Below, one piece after another: positions 19,319 to 28,293 of a stretch of 64,000 nt of DNA; the first letter of the stretch is position 1; every line of letters begins with the position of its first letter. The position numbers were made by a program, and so were the translations under genes. Origin of the DNA: Gemmatimonas sp. (GTDB lineage: Bacteria > Gemmatimonadota > Gemmatimonadetes > Gemmatimonadales > Gemmatimonadaceae); contig NZ_JAJTHI010000016.1 in NCBI RefSeq assembly GCF_021298855.1, forward strand, positions 1-64,000, written 5' to 3'. Under the pieces are notes generated by a model. The model was not told the origin of the DNA. It ran no database searches and was given only the letters and a program-made list of their open reading frames with translations.

Positions 19319-20368
19319 ATGCCCTCCTTCTCGCGCTCGCGCACCGGGTGCCGACTCGCCCGTGCCGTCGTTCTCGCCGGTCTCGTGGCACCGGCCTCGC
19401 CTGTCGGCGCCCAGGCCGTGGCACGCCCGTCTGCCGTTGCCGACTCGCAGCTCTTCCGGTGTGTCGATTCGCTCGTCGCGGCCAACCCGGGCTTTTCGGG
19501 GGTGGTGGCCATAGGGCGCGGTGGCACCGTGGTGCACCTTGCTGCTGCCGGCGCGGTCGCCCCGGGCGGCGCGCGGCCCACCGCCGAGACGGCCTTCAAC
19601 CTCGGTTCGGTGAACAAGCTGTTCACCCAGATCGTGGTCCGGCAGCTGGCGGCCGAACAGGGGTGGTCGCTCGATACCACGGTGGCGGCGTTGTGGCCGC
19701 AGTATCCCAACGCCGCCGTGGCGCGCGCCGTGACGGTGCGGCAGCTGCTCACCCATCGCAGCGGCGTGCAGGGCAACATCTTCGCCGGGGACTCAGCCGC
19801 GCGGGCCTCGCTGCGTACGCTGCGCGACTTCCTGCCACTGTTCGTCAACGAACCACTGCAGTTCACCCCCGGTTCGCGCGACGCCTACTCCAATGCCGGC
19901 TACGTGCTGCTGGGACTGCTCATCGAGCAGCGGACCCAGCGCTCGTACTTCGACGTGGTCGCGGAGCGCATCTATGGGCCGGCCGGCATGACGCGCAGCG
20001 CCCATTGGCGACGCGATTCGCTCCCGGCCTTCGCGGCGCGCGGAACCACACAGGACGCGGAACCGGGCGTCCCCCCCTCGGCACCTCGCAACAACATGGC
20101 CACGCTGCCGGCGCGCGGATCATCGGCCGGCGGCGGCTATGCGTCGGCCGCCGATCTCGTGCGCTTCGTGCAGGCGCTGCGGGAACGCCGCTTGCCGCTG
20201 GCCCCGCCTCCCGGCATTGGCATCGCCGGCGGGAGCCCGGGCGTGAACGCCATCATCGAAGGCGACTTGCCGGGCGGGCGCGACGTGATTGTGCTGGCCA
20301 ATGTGGACCCTCCGGCGGCGGAGCGGGTGGCGCAGGCCATTCGGCGCCTGCTCGGCGCGACCGACTGA
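19319..20368 (+). CDS. Exported serine hydrolase, beta-lactamase/class C penicillin-binding fold
   Basis: 349-residue serine hydrolase of the beta-lactamase-related family (PF00144 type), covering esterases, D-aminopeptidases and penicillin-binding proteins rather than clear lactamases. The signal peptide uses the ATG at MPSFSRSRTG, with a hydrophobic stretch to PVGAQA; the reading frame is open 39 codons further upstream, but that part lacks signal character. SxxK is SVNK in NLGSVNKLFT, YxN is YSN in DAYSNAGYVLLG, and the third motif lies near GGYASAADL. The substrate is unknown. It converges on the DUF4342 gene with 26 bp between them. Confidence 0.9.
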   Translation: MPSFSRSRTGCRLARAVVLAGLVAPASPVGAQAVARPSAVADSQLFRCVDSLVAANPGFSGVVAIGRGGTVVHLAAAGAVAPGGARPTAETAFNLGSVNKLFTQIVVRQLAAEQGWSLDTTVAALWPQYPNAAVARAVTVRQLLTHRSGVQGNIFAGDSAARASLRTLRDFLPLFVNEPLQFTPGSRDAYSNAGYVLLGLLIEQRTQRSYFDVVAERIYGPAGMTRSAHWRRDSLPAFAARGTTQDAEPGVPPSAPRNNMATLPARGSSAGGGYASAADLVRFVQALRERRLPLAPPPGIGIAGGSPGVNAIIEGDLPGGRDVIVLANVDPPAAERVAQAIRRLLGATD

Positions 20369-20394
20369 CACCACCCGCGGTGCCGCCGTCCGGG

Positions 20395-20655
20395 TCATGG
20401 CGGATCGGCGCGCACCACCGCCGTGTCCGGGTCGCGCTCGATGACGATGGTGAACTCCTTGGCCAACGCCACCACGCCGGCCACGGCCATCCAGAAGGGC
20501 ATGAGCACCGCCCCCGCCACGCCGGCGGTGAGCGGCATGTCCAGCAACGTGCGTCCGCTCGCATTGCGGATGATGACCCGCCGCACGTTCCCCTCCCGCA
20601 GCAGCTGCGTGAGGGTGGACTTGAGCTTGTCGGCGGCCACTTTCACTTCGCTCAT
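20395..20655 (-). CDS. DUF4342 small protein
   Basis: 86-residue protein of the DUF4342 family: MSEVKVAADKLKSTLTQLL, then VRRVIIRNASGRTLLDMPL, then a hydrophobic stretch (GVAGAVLMPFWMAVAGVVAL) and an acidic beta-end. The middle strand pattern resembles the family's link to ubiquitin-associated-like N-termini, but function is unknown. A longer open frame exists upstream; the ATG at MSEVKV matches the family start. It is divergent from the ABC transporter operon across 166 bp. Confidence 0.87.
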   Translation of the reverse strand: MSEVKVAADKLKSTLTQLLREGNVRRVIIRNASGRTLLDMPLTAGVAGAVLMPFWMAVAGVVALAKEFTIVIERDPDTAVVRADPP

Positions 20656-20821
20656 CGGTCGCGCTCCGGGGCAGGAGGGTCGGCGCTCGTCGGTGCAGTC
20701 TCCCGTGCAATGTCGCCAGACTGCCGGCGTGGCGCGACTCCCGGGCATTCGTGGAAACCGGTGACCAGTTGTCGCGTATGATCTGCGGGTTTCATGCGTC
20801 CCCTCTCTTCACCCCCCGATC

Positions 20822-21769
20822 ATGCTGAACGTAGCGCACGTGCATCGGCGATTCGCACAGGTGCATGCGGTAAACGACATCTCGTTTCATGTCACGGCCG
20901 GCGAGATCTTCGCCCTCCTTGGCCCCAACGGCGCCGGCAAGTCCACCCTGCTGCGCATGCTGGCGGGCATCACGTACCCGGACAGCGGCCGCATCGAGTG
21001 GCAGCAGGAGGGCGGCGCCGTGTCGCGCCTGCCCGCCCGACAGATCGGCTACCTGCCGGAGGAACGCGGGTTGTACCAGGACCAGCCGCTCGTCACCGTG
21101 CTCGAGTACTTCGGCACGCTGCGCGGCATGACCCGCGCCGACGCCCGCGCATCCGCCACGGCGTGGCTCGAGCGGCTCGAGCTGGGTGGTCGGCTCAAGG
21201 ACAAGGTGGGCACCCTCTCCAAGGGGAACCAGCAGAAGGTGCAGTTCGCCGCGGCCGTGCTGCACCGGCCGCGCTTCGTGATCCTCGACGAGCCCTTCAG
21301 CGGACTCGACCCGCTCAATCAGGAGCTGTTCCTGTCGCTGGTGCGGGGGCTGCGCGATGAGGGCATGACCGTGCTCTTCAGCGCCCACCAGATGGCCCTC
21401 GTGGAACGGCTCGCCGATCGCCTGTTCGTCATGCAGCACGGCAGGGAGGTCCTGTACGGCACCATCCCCGACGTGCGCGAGCGCTGGGGAGGCGGTCGGA
21501 AGGTCGTGCTGCATGCCACGCAGGTGACTGCCGAGGCGGTGCAGCGCGTACGGGCGCACCCGGCGGCCACGGGGATCGCGGTGCGCGATGACGGCACCCT
21601 CGAAATCACCCTGGGAGCGTCGTCACCGGTGGGCGAATTGCTGGCGCATTGCGCCCAGCTGTTCACGATCGTGGATGTGCGCACCGAGCAGCCCACGTTG
21701 CATGAGGTGTACATCAACACGGTGGGTGCCGTCTCGGCGCCGGTCCCCGTGCTGGCGGAGGTGGCATGA
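20822..21769 (+). CDS. ABC transporter ATP-binding protein (NatA-like)
   Basis: 315-residue ATPase of an ABC-2 type exporter. Walker A is GPNGAGKST at 34-42, the signature is LSKGNQQKVQF, and Walker B with D-loop is VILDEPFSGLDPLNQE, followed by the switch His in FSAHQM. The C-terminal extension after about residue 225 matches the DUF4162 type seen in NatA-like exporters. NatA is the ATPase of Na+ efflux in Bacillus, but this family also exports drugs or antibiotics, so the substrate is open. Its stop overlaps the permease start by four bases (ATGA), so the two are translationally coupled. Confidence 0.95.
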   Translation: MLNVAHVHRRFAQVHAVNDISFHVTAGEIFALLGPNGAGKSTLLRMLAGITYPDSGRIEWQQEGGAVSRLPARQIGYLPEERGLYQDQPLVTVLEYFGTLRGMTRADARASATAWLERLELGGRLKDKVGTLSKGNQQKVQFAAAVLHRPRFVILDEPFSGLDPLNQELFLSLVRGLRDEGMTVLFSAHQMALVERLADRLFVMQHGREVLYGTIPDVRERWGGGRKVVLHATQVTAEAVQRVRAHPAATGIAVRDDGTLEITLGASSPVGELLAHCAQLFTIVDVRTEQPTLHEVYINTVGAVSAPVPVLAEVA

Positions 21770-22992
21770 GCACCGTGCATGGCGGGGAACCGTCGCGTTG
21801 GCAGCAGGTGCGCCGCATTGCCCGCTGGGAGTTCAACCGGTTCGTGAAATGGCGCCAGCAGGTCATCGGCATCGTTGTCATGGTGGTGGTAGGCACCGCC
21901 TCGGTCGTGCTCACCAAGCTGGTGAGGGAGGCCAAGACCGACGCCACCACGGTGGCCGTCGTGAACGGGGCCGCCCTCGGCTTCTCGCTGCCCGTGGTGG
22001 ACGACGTGGTCTGGCTCTCCGATCGCTACGCCACCGAGCAGGCGGCGCGCGACGCCGTTGCCGCCGACTCGGTGGGTGGTGTGCTGCTCGTGCGCAGCGC
22101 CCAGGCGGCGGAGATCGTGGTTCGCAAGCGCGCGGCATGGACCAGCGCCGTGGAAACGGCGCTCACCACGGCGCGTCAGGGGGCCGCCTTCGCCGCGTTG
22201 CCCATCACCGACGTGCAGCGGGCGTCGCTCCTCGCTCCCTTCTCCGTCTCCGTCTCCACGGTGGCGCGCCGCGAGGGGGGCAGCGAAGCGTCCAGCCTGA
22301 TGATGACGGGCAGCATTCTGGCGTTCGGCATGCTGGTCCTCTTCAACGGCTTCGCCTCCCTCTTCACCGGCATTACCGGGGAGAAGCAGCAGCGGATTAC
22401 CGAACAGATCATTGCCATCGTGCCGCCGCAAACCTGGATGGACGGCAAGATTCTCGGGCTGGTCAGCGCGGCGCTGGTGGGCACCCTGCTGTTTGGCCTC
22501 ACCAGCCTCGTGTTGCTGGCCACGCTGCCGCGACTCCTGGGCTCCGGTAGCTTCCCCATGCCGGCCATCTCGGGCGACCCTGCCACGGTGACGGTGGTTG
22601 GGCTCGTCACGCTGCTCGGCATCATCATGTGGTTCTCATTCATGGCGGCCATCGCCGCCACCATCGACGACCCCAATTCGTCACCGCGCTCCTCCCTGCT
22701 GCTGGTGCCCATCCTGCCGCTGGGGCTCGCCTTCAGCCTGCTCTCGCGCCCCGATACGGTCGTGGCCCAGGTCCTGTCGGTCTTTCCGCTCACGAGCATG
22801 GCGGTGCTTCCCGTGCGGCTGCTGCTTACCAGCGTGCCGTGGTGGGAGCCTGCACTCGCCGTGGTGCTCCTCGCCCTGGCGGCGTGGGCCTTTCGTCGTG
22901 CGGCGGGAACGATTTTCGCGCTCGGGATACTTCTACACGGCAAGGAACCCACGCTCGCGGAAACCTGGCGGTGGCTTCGCCACACACGCTGA
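21766..22992 (+). CDS. ABC-2 type transporter permease (NatB-like)
   Basis: 408-residue membrane protein forming the channel of the exporter whose ATPase overlaps it. One N-terminal helix (VIGIVVMVVVGTASVVLTKL) is followed by an extracytoplasmic domain of about 130 residues. Then come five or so helices, including TGSILAFGMLVLFNGFASLF, LVGTLLFGLTSLVLLATL, LVTLLGIIMWFSFMAAIAAT and ALAVVLLALAAWAF. This topology fits NatB-type permeases. The conserved loop KQQRITEQIIAIVPPQTWMD is typical. The substrate is not predictable. The alpha/beta hydrolase 60 bp downstream may belong to the same transcript. Confidence 0.92.
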   Translation: MSTVHGGEPSRWQQVRRIARWEFNRFVKWRQQVIGIVVMVVVGTASVVLTKLVREAKTDATTVAVVNGAALGFSLPVVDDVVWLSDRYATEQAARDAVAADSVGGVLLVRSAQAAEIVVRKRAAWTSAVETALTTARQGAAFAALPITDVQRASLLAPFSVSVSTVARREGGSEASSLMMTGSILAFGMLVLFNGFASLFTGITGEKQQRITEQIIAIVPPQTWMDGKILGLVSAALVGTLLFGLTSLVLLATLPRLLGSGSFPMPAISGDPATVTVVGLVTLLGIIMWFSFMAAIAATIDDPNSSPRSSLLLVPILPLGLAFSLLSRPDTVVAQVLSVFPLTSMAVLPVRLLLTSVPWWEPALAVVLLALAAWAFRRAAGTIFALGILLHGKEPTLAETWRWLRHTR

Positions 22993-23052
22993 CTTGTACC
23001 GGGGGGTGCCCATGGATTCCGTGAGTCACGCGCGGCGGCAGCCGGTGGCGCC

Positions 23053-24456
23053 ATGACCACGCCCTGGTCGCCACGTGCCGCGCGTAGCGGCGCAGTGGTT
23101 GGCTTGGGCACCCTGCTGCTGGCCGTCGGCGCCATCCCACTGACGGCCCAGCGGGCGCCGCAGCGGGTGCTTCCTCGTCGTGGCGCTGCGGCGGCGGCCC
23201 CGGTCCCCATCGTGTTCGTCCACGGCAACGGCGACCACGCCGGCTTGTGGGACAACACCATCTGGCGCTTCGAAAGCAACGGCTATCCGCGCGACCGGCT
23301 CTTCGCCGTGGACCTCCCCCACCCATCGGCGGCCAGCACCCCGACGGCCCGCGAAAGCAACCGCAGCACCCCCGACGATCAGGCCGCCGCCCTCGCCGCG
23401 TTCGTGACCCGCGTGCTGTTGCGAACCGGCGCCTCCACGGTCGCATTGGTGGGCAGTTCGCGGGGCGGACTCACCATACGACACTATGTACGCTTCGGCG
23501 GCGGCGCGGCGCACGTATCCCACGTGATCACCGGCGGTACGCCCAATCATGGCGTCATGGCGCTGGCCACCATGACGCCCGAGAGTGAATTCAACGGCCT
23601 GTCCCCGTACCTGCGCGCCCTCAATGCCGGCAGCGAGGTGGTGGCCGGTGTGCGCTTCCTCGCGCTGCGCAGCGACTCGCTCGACAAGTACGCCCAGCCC
23701 ACGGGCGCCGCCATGGGGGCCCCCACCATGGCCACCGGGGTGGATGCGCGTTCGCCCGCGCTCGCCGGCGCCACCAACGTGGTGCTGCCCGGGACCGACC
23801 ATCGGGAAGTGGCCTTTGGGGCGGCCGCCTTTGCCGCCCAGTACCGCTTCCTTGTGGGTCGGCCACCGCGCACGGTCGCCATTGTGCCGGACAGTCTGGT
23901 GGTCCTCGATGGCATGGTCAGCGCCCATGCCAACGGTCAGCCCACCAACCTGCCGCTCGCGCGGGCCGTGGTCACGGTGCACGAGGTGGATGCGGCCAGC
24001 GGGGTGCGCACGCGCGTGGCCGTGCACCGCGCCGTCACGCGCGATGACGGCCGTTGGGGGCCGTTTCGCGCCAGCGCCACGGCCCGCTACGAGTTCGAGG
24101 TGGCCATGCCCGACAGCAGCGTCGTGCTGCACCTGTACCGCAGCGGGTTTCCCCGCTCGAGCGCCGTGGTGAACTTCCGTCTGCCCGCACCAGCGGCGTC
24201 GCGTCGTGACAGCGTGAGTGTGCTCATCACGCGGCCGCGCGGGTACCTGGGCGCCTCGCGCGACACGGTACGCTTCGATGGGGTCCCGGCGGCGGGCATC
24301 GCCCCGGGGGTTCCCACCGTAGACCGCGCGCTCCGCTGGTTCACCGCCGACACGGCCCGCACTGTGCGCGCCTCGGTCAACGGCGAGACCATCGTGGTGC
24401 GCACACACCCGCAGGACCGGCGCCGCCTGGTGGTGGCGGAGTTCCAGCAGGAATGA
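23053..24456 (+). CDS. Exported alpha/beta hydrolase (lipase/esterase-like) with C-terminal beta-domain
   Basis: 467-residue exported hydrolase. The signal peptide runs to LTAQ at about residue 33. The core starts with the oxyanion motif VFVHGNGDHAGLW; the nucleophile is in LVGSSRGGLTIRHYV, and the late His is probably in PGTDHREVAF. After about residue 280 comes a beta-rich region (LARAVVTVHEVDAASG, AVTRDDGRWGPF) like a carboxypeptidase-regulatory or CNA-B-like sandwich that may bind a polymer. It resembles secreted lipases and polyester depolymerases, but I cannot name the substrate. Confidence 0.87.
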   Translation: MTTPWSPRAARSGAVVGLGTLLLAVGAIPLTAQRAPQRVLPRRGAAAAAPVPIVFVHGNGDHAGLWDNTIWRFESNGYPRDRLFAVDLPHPSAASTPTARESNRSTPDDQAAALAAFVTRVLLRTGASTVALVGSSRGGLTIRHYVRFGGGAAHVSHVITGGTPNHGVMALATMTPESEFNGLSPYLRALNAGSEVVAGVRFLALRSDSLDKYAQPTGAAMGAPTMATGVDARSPALAGATNVVLPGTDHREVAFGAAAFAAQYRFLVGRPPRTVAIVPDSLVVLDGMVSAHANGQPTNLPLARAVVTVHEVDAASGVRTRVAVHRAVTRDDGRWGPFRASATARYEFEVAMPDSSVVLHLYRSGFPRSSAVVNFRLPAPAASRRDSVSVLITRPRGYLGASRDTVRFDGVPAAGIAPGVPTVDRALRWFTADTARTVRASVNGETIVVRTHPQDRRRLVVAEFQQE

Positions 24457-24505
24457 TCCAGCCCCGGGGCATGGTGCGCGGTCTCGCCGCGCCGGCGGCC
24501 CGCCC

Positions 24506-25300
24506 GTGACCGCATCGCGACCACTCGCCGTCGTGACCGGCGCCACGGCGGGCATCGGACACGTCTTCGCGCAGCGACTGGCTGCCGCGGGACACGACCT
24601 GCTGCTCGTGGCGCGTGACCACGCGCGGCTCGAGGCGGTGTGCGCCGCCCTTGCGGCCGCGCACGGTGTCGCGGCGGAGCCGTTCGTCGCCGACCTTTCG
24701 CAAGACCGCGACATCAGCCGGCTCGCCGACCGCCTGCGGACCGAATCACGGTTGGCCTGTCTCGTGAGCAACGCCGGCTTCGGAACGCGCGGCACGCTGC
24801 TCACCGCCGACCCGGAGACGCAGCGGCAGATGCTGCGCCTGCATGTGATGTGCACGCACGAGCTGGTGAGCGCCGCGCTGCCCGGCATGACCGAGCGGCG
24901 CACCGGGACGGTCATCGTGGTGGCCAGTGTGGCCAGCTGGTCGCCCACCGCCGGCAACGTGAACTACAACGCCACCAAGGCGTACCAGCGTGTCTACTGC
25001 GAGGCGGCGGCCACGGAACTCGAAGGGAGCGGCGTGTACATCCAGGCGCTGTGCCCGGGCTTCACGTACACGGAGTTCCACGACCGACTGGGGAGCGGGC
25101 GCACCGGCCCTCCCAGATGGGCGTGGTTGTCGGCCGACCGCGTGGTGGACGAGAGCCTGGCGCAGGCGCGCGCGCGTGGCGCCGTGGTCTGTGTGCCCAG
25201 CAAGCGCTTCAAGTGCATCGTCTTCCTGCTCAAGCACGCCATGTGGGTGCTGGGGGGGCTGCGGCAGCGCTATCGGCGTGACCGTCTCCGCGTGCAATAG
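24506..25300 (+). CDS. Short-chain dehydrogenase/reductase (SDR)
   Basis: 264-residue classical SDR. The cofactor loop is TGATAGIG near residue 12, NAG lies at VSNAGFGTRG, the catalytic Ser region is VVASVASW, and the Tyr-x3-Lys pair is in NYNATKAYQ. CPGFTYTEFHDR is the usual segment after the active site. The start is GTG. The C-terminus has a basic, partly hydrophobic tail (KCIVFLLKHAMWVLGGLRQR) that could touch the membrane. It is closest to the YqjQ/DltE-like group; the substrate is unknown. It lies 49 bp after the alpha/beta hydrolase gene. Confidence 0.93.
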   Translation: MTASRPLAVVTGATAGIGHVFAQRLAAAGHDLLLVARDHARLEAVCAALAAAHGVAAEPFVADLSQDRDISRLADRLRTESRLACLVSNAGFGTRGTLLTADPETQRQMLRLHVMCTHELVSAALPGMTERRTGTVIVVASVASWSPTAGNVNYNATKAYQRVYCEAAATELEGSGVYIQALCPGFTYTEFHDRLGSGRTGPPRWAWLSADRVVDESLAQARARGAVVCVPSKRFKCIVFLLKHAMWVLGGLRQRYRRDRLRVQ

Positions 25301-25361
25301 CGGCGCCCGGTTGCTGGCGGGGAGCCGTGGCAATCACGCATGCACGGCGATTCTTTTCGGG

Positions 25362-26693
25362 ATGCGACGATTCTATCCCCTGGGGCTGGTGCTGCTGGCC
25401 CTGTTCGAGATGGCCAATGTGTACTTCATCATGCCGCTGCCGGGCAGCCAGCGCATGCGCAGCCTCGACGTGGCGTACCTGCTGTGGTCGGCCCGATGGG
25501 TGGTGCGCGGTATCGCCGGCACCCTGCTCGCCCTCGGCGCCCTGGCGCTGCTGCGCGAACGCGCCTCGCGCCGCTGGTGGGGGCTCGCGCCGCTCACGCT
25601 GCTGGTGGGCACCCTCGCCTGGTACGTGAACGGCCGCATGGCGGCCGACCAGATCTTCCGGCAACCCACCGCGGTGCGCATGGCCAGTGCTGCTGCCAAC
25701 GAGGTGGCGCTCGATCGCCTCGTGGTGGGCGTGGTGGTGAACGGCGAAGCGCGCGCGTATCCGCTGCAGTTCATCGGCTACCATCATCACCTGCGCGACC
25801 GGGTGGGTGGGCAGGACGTGCTCGTCACGTACTGCACCGTCTGCCGCACGGGGCGGGTCTTCTCGCCCTTCGTGGGCACCGAGGAGCAGACGTTTCGTCT
25901 GGTGGGCATGGACCACTTCAACGCCATGCTCGAGGATGCGCGCACCGGCAGTTGGTGGCGCCAGGCCAACGGCGAAGCCGTGGTGGGCCCGCGCAAGGGG
26001 ACGGTGCTCCCGGAGATTCCCAGTCGCCAGGTGACGCTCGCCCGCTGGCTGTCGCTGTATCCGGCCAGTCTCATCATGCAGGCGGACAGCGCCTTCCTGA
26101 GCGAATACGCCAAGGACTATGCCTACGAGCGCGGCACCAGTCGCAAGAAGCTCACCGGCACCGATACCAGCTCCTGGGGCGAGAAGAGCTGGGTGGTGGG
26201 CATTACCATCGGCACGCAGAGTCGCGCCTACGATTGGAATCATCTCGAGCGCACGAAGGCCATCAACGATGTGCTCGACGGCACGCCGCTGGTGATCGCG
26301 CTGGCCAGCGACAGCCTCAGCTTCTTCGCGTTCGAGCGCCCCAGTGCCGCCATCCGGTTCCGTGTGGAACACGATTCGCTCGTCACCGGAGAGGGCCACG
26401 CGCGACGGGCGTACGCCTTCAACGGACAGGGGACGAGCGACACGCTCACGGCGCTGGTGGCGAGTCAGGAGTTCTGGCACAGCTGGCGTACCTTCCAGCC
26501 GGCCACCAGCCGCTATCCGGCAGCGTCGGGGACGATCACGGTGCGCACCGGCGCGCGGTGCTGCTCGAGGGCGTCGAGCACGGCGTTGATGGCGTCGGCG
26601 TCGAGCGCCACGCGGTTGGTGACCACGTCGTCCAGCACGAGCGCGCCGCGGGCCGCCATCGCGGTCAGCTCCTCGAGTTCACCCAGCAGGTGA
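25362..26693 (+). CDS. DUF3179 domain membrane-anchored protein with antisense C-terminal run-on
   Basis: 443-residue protein as the frame stands. Three N-terminal hydrophobic segments (LGLVLLALFEMANVYFIM, VRGIAGTLLALGALALL, LAPLTLLVGTLAWYV) anchor a DUF3179 domain from about residue 125, marked by TYCTVCRTGRVF, a pair of cysteines where the family has CPLC, and by YDWNHLERTKAIND. DUF3179 has no established function. The natural family end seems to be at about residue 387 (WRTFQPATSRYP). The frame has no stop there and continues about 55 Ser/Ala/Arg-rich residues, antisense to the 3' end of the alcohol dehydrogenase gene. That tail looks like accidental translation. Confidence 0.85.
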   Translation: MRRFYPLGLVLLALFEMANVYFIMPLPGSQRMRSLDVAYLLWSARWVVRGIAGTLLALGALALLRERASRRWWGLAPLTLLVGTLAWYVNGRMAADQIFRQPTAVRMASAAANEVALDRLVVGVVVNGEARAYPLQFIGYHHHLRDRVGGQDVLVTYCTVCRTGRVFSPFVGTEEQTFRLVGMDHFNAMLEDARTGSWWRQANGEAVVGPRKGTVLPEIPSRQVTLARWLSLYPASLIMQADSAFLSEYAKDYAYERGTSRKKLTGTDTSSWGEKSWVVGITIGTQSRAYDWNHLERTKAINDVLDGTPLVIALASDSLSFFAFERPSAAIRFRVEHDSLVTGEGHARRAYAFNGQGTSDTLTALVASQEFWHSWRTFQPATSRYPAASGTITVRTGARCCSRASSTALMASASSATRLVTTSSSTSAPRAAIAVSSSSSPSR

Positions 26694-27574
26694 TCGTTGG
26701 AACCGATGAGCTCCGCCTCGCGGCCAATCAGATCACGGTAGCTGTCGATGGGTACCGGCACATCGTTGAGCCCCACCACGACGGCGCGCCCCAACGGGGC
26801 CACGCTCTTGAGGGCGAGCAGCACGGTGTCGCCATGGCCCACCAACTCCACCGCCACATCCACGCCGCGTCCCTCGGTGAGGGCGCGTACGGCCTCCGCC
26901 CCCGCCGCGGGACCAAGCCCACGCACATCGAGTGGCACCGCCCCCAGCCGTTGGGCCAGCGCCAGCTTGTCGGGGTCGCGATCGGCGGCAATGACCCGTG
27001 ACGCGCCCAGCTGGTGCGCGATCTGAATGGCCGACATGCCCAGACCACCGGCCCCCACCACCAGCACCGTGTCGCCCGGGGTGCATCGGGCCTTGCGCAG
27101 CGCATGCAGGGAGGTGGACGATGAGCACATCATCACGGCGCCATGGTCGTAGGGCACCGTGGCGGGCAAGCGCACGGCATTGCGTGCCGGCACGGCGATG
27201 TACTCGGCCCACCCGCCGTCGGTGAAGTGGCCCAGCATGAGTCCCGTGGGGCAGAACTGCTCCCGGCCGGCCACGCAGTGCGGACACTGCCCGCAGATCA
27301 CCAGGTAGTGCAGACACACTCGATCCCCCACGGCACGGTCGTGCACCGCGCTCCCCACCGCCACGATGTCGCCCGCCACCTCGTGGCCGAGCGTGAGGGG
27401 CAAGGGCTCCACCCGCGAGCGTCCGGCGCGGTAGTGCACGTCGGAGTGGCAGATGCCGGCGGCGCGCACGCGCACCAGTACGTCGTGTGGGCCAACCGAG
27501 GGGACGGCCACCTCCTGCAGCTCGACGGGGTGGCCGGGGCGCACGAGTCGCACGGCCCGCATGCGCGCCGGCAT
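26513..27574 (-). CDS. Zinc-dependent alcohol dehydrogenase (MDR family)
   Basis: 353-residue medium-chain dehydrogenase/reductase. Catalytic-zinc ligands appear in AAGICHSDVHYRAG and LTLGHEVAGDI. The structural-zinc cysteines are CGQCPHCVAGREQFC. The NAD(P) loop is VVGAGGLGMSAIQIA, followed by an acidic end near AADRDPDK that favours NAD. Oxidation of an alcohol or polyol to an aldehyde or ketone is expected, with no specific substrate. A second ATG four codons downstream is equally plausible. It lies 22 bp after the DinB-like gene on the same strand. The 3' end overlaps the DUF3179 frame by 181 bp. Confidence 0.94.
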   Translation of the reverse strand: MPARMRAVRLVRPGHPVELQEVAVPSVGPHDVLVRVRAAGICHSDVHYRAGRSRVEPLPLTLGHEVAGDIVAVGSAVHDRAVGDRVCLHYLVICGQCPHCVAGREQFCPTGLMLGHFTDGGWAEYIAVPARNAVRLPATVPYDHGAVMMCSSSTSLHALRKARCTPGDTVLVVGAGGLGMSAIQIAHQLGASRVIAADRDPDKLALAQRLGAVPLDVRGLGPAAGAEAVRALTEGRGVDVAVELVGHGDTVLLALKSVAPLGRAVVVGLNDVPVPIDSYRDLIGREAELIGSNDHLLGELEELTAMAARGALVLDDVVTNRVALDADAINAVLDALEQHRAPVRTVIVPDAAG

Positions 27575-27596
27575 GGCGCTGGGGAGGGGCACGCGC

Positions 27597-28100
27597 TTAC
27601 GCCGCCGGCTTGGGGTCGCGGCCCTGCCAGAGGTTGGCGGTGCCCAGCTCCTCACGTCCACACAGCTTGAGGTAGCAGAAGAGCTGCGTGCGGTACGCCG
27701 CGTAGTTGGCAAGCACCAGCGTCACGAAGTGCAGGCCGCGCGACATGGGGCCGCCGAACAGCTGGATGGTGCCGCGCATGTCCTCGTCGCTCATGGCGGC
27801 CAACTGCTCGGCGTACATCGCCGGCTGCGTGGCGAGCATCGCGTCGAGACCTGCCAGGTCGGCCTGATCGGCCGCCGCCTGCGCCGCCCCCCACGCCGCC
27901 CGGTCGAACGTACCCGTCTTGATGGCGGTGGTGAGCACCGGCCCCTGCACCACGAGGTAGCGCACCACCTCGATGCTGCTGCGCTGCTTCGGCGTGGGGC
28001 GGTAGTGCACCGCGTCGGCGTCGATCTTGGTGAGGAGATGGCGCAGCACCTGCACTTCGTGCGTGAGGGCGCCAAGGAGTTCGTCTTTGGTGAGGACCAT
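27597..28100 (-). CDS. DinB-like helical-bundle protein
   Basis: 167-residue, mostly helical protein without a signal peptide. A conserved C-terminal helix with His and Tyr (LHFVTLVLANYAAYRTQLF) matches the last helix of the DinB/YfiT four-helix bundle, where a histidine binds metal, and an N-terminal His (THEVQVLRHLL) could be the first ligand. DinB-family members are thiol-dependent transferases or of unknown role. The ATG at MVLTKDELL fits the bundle start; the frame is open further upstream. It is co-directional with the alcohol dehydrogenase. Confidence 0.6.
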   Translation of the reverse strand: MVLTKDELLGALTHEVQVLRHLLTKIDADAVHYRPTPKQRSSIEVVRYLVVQGPVLTTAIKTGTFDRAAWGAAQAAADQADLAGLDAMLATQPAMYAEQLAAMSDEDMRGTIQLFGGPMSRGLHFVTLVLANYAAYRTQLFCYLKLCGREELGTANLWQGRDPKPAA

Positions 28101-28293
28101 GGAATGGGTCGGGGAGAGGAAAGGTATGACTGGGGCTGTGCCAATCCTCCAAGCTAGCGCGACCGCGCCGCCTTCGGGCATGGGCGCCCCACCGCACCAC
28201 GGGCCATACGGAAGGCCCGCACCGCCATCGCTACGTCGCGAAATCCGCCGGCATGCGGGTCTCGCCGTGGGCCAGCGCCAGGCGCGCGAAGGC

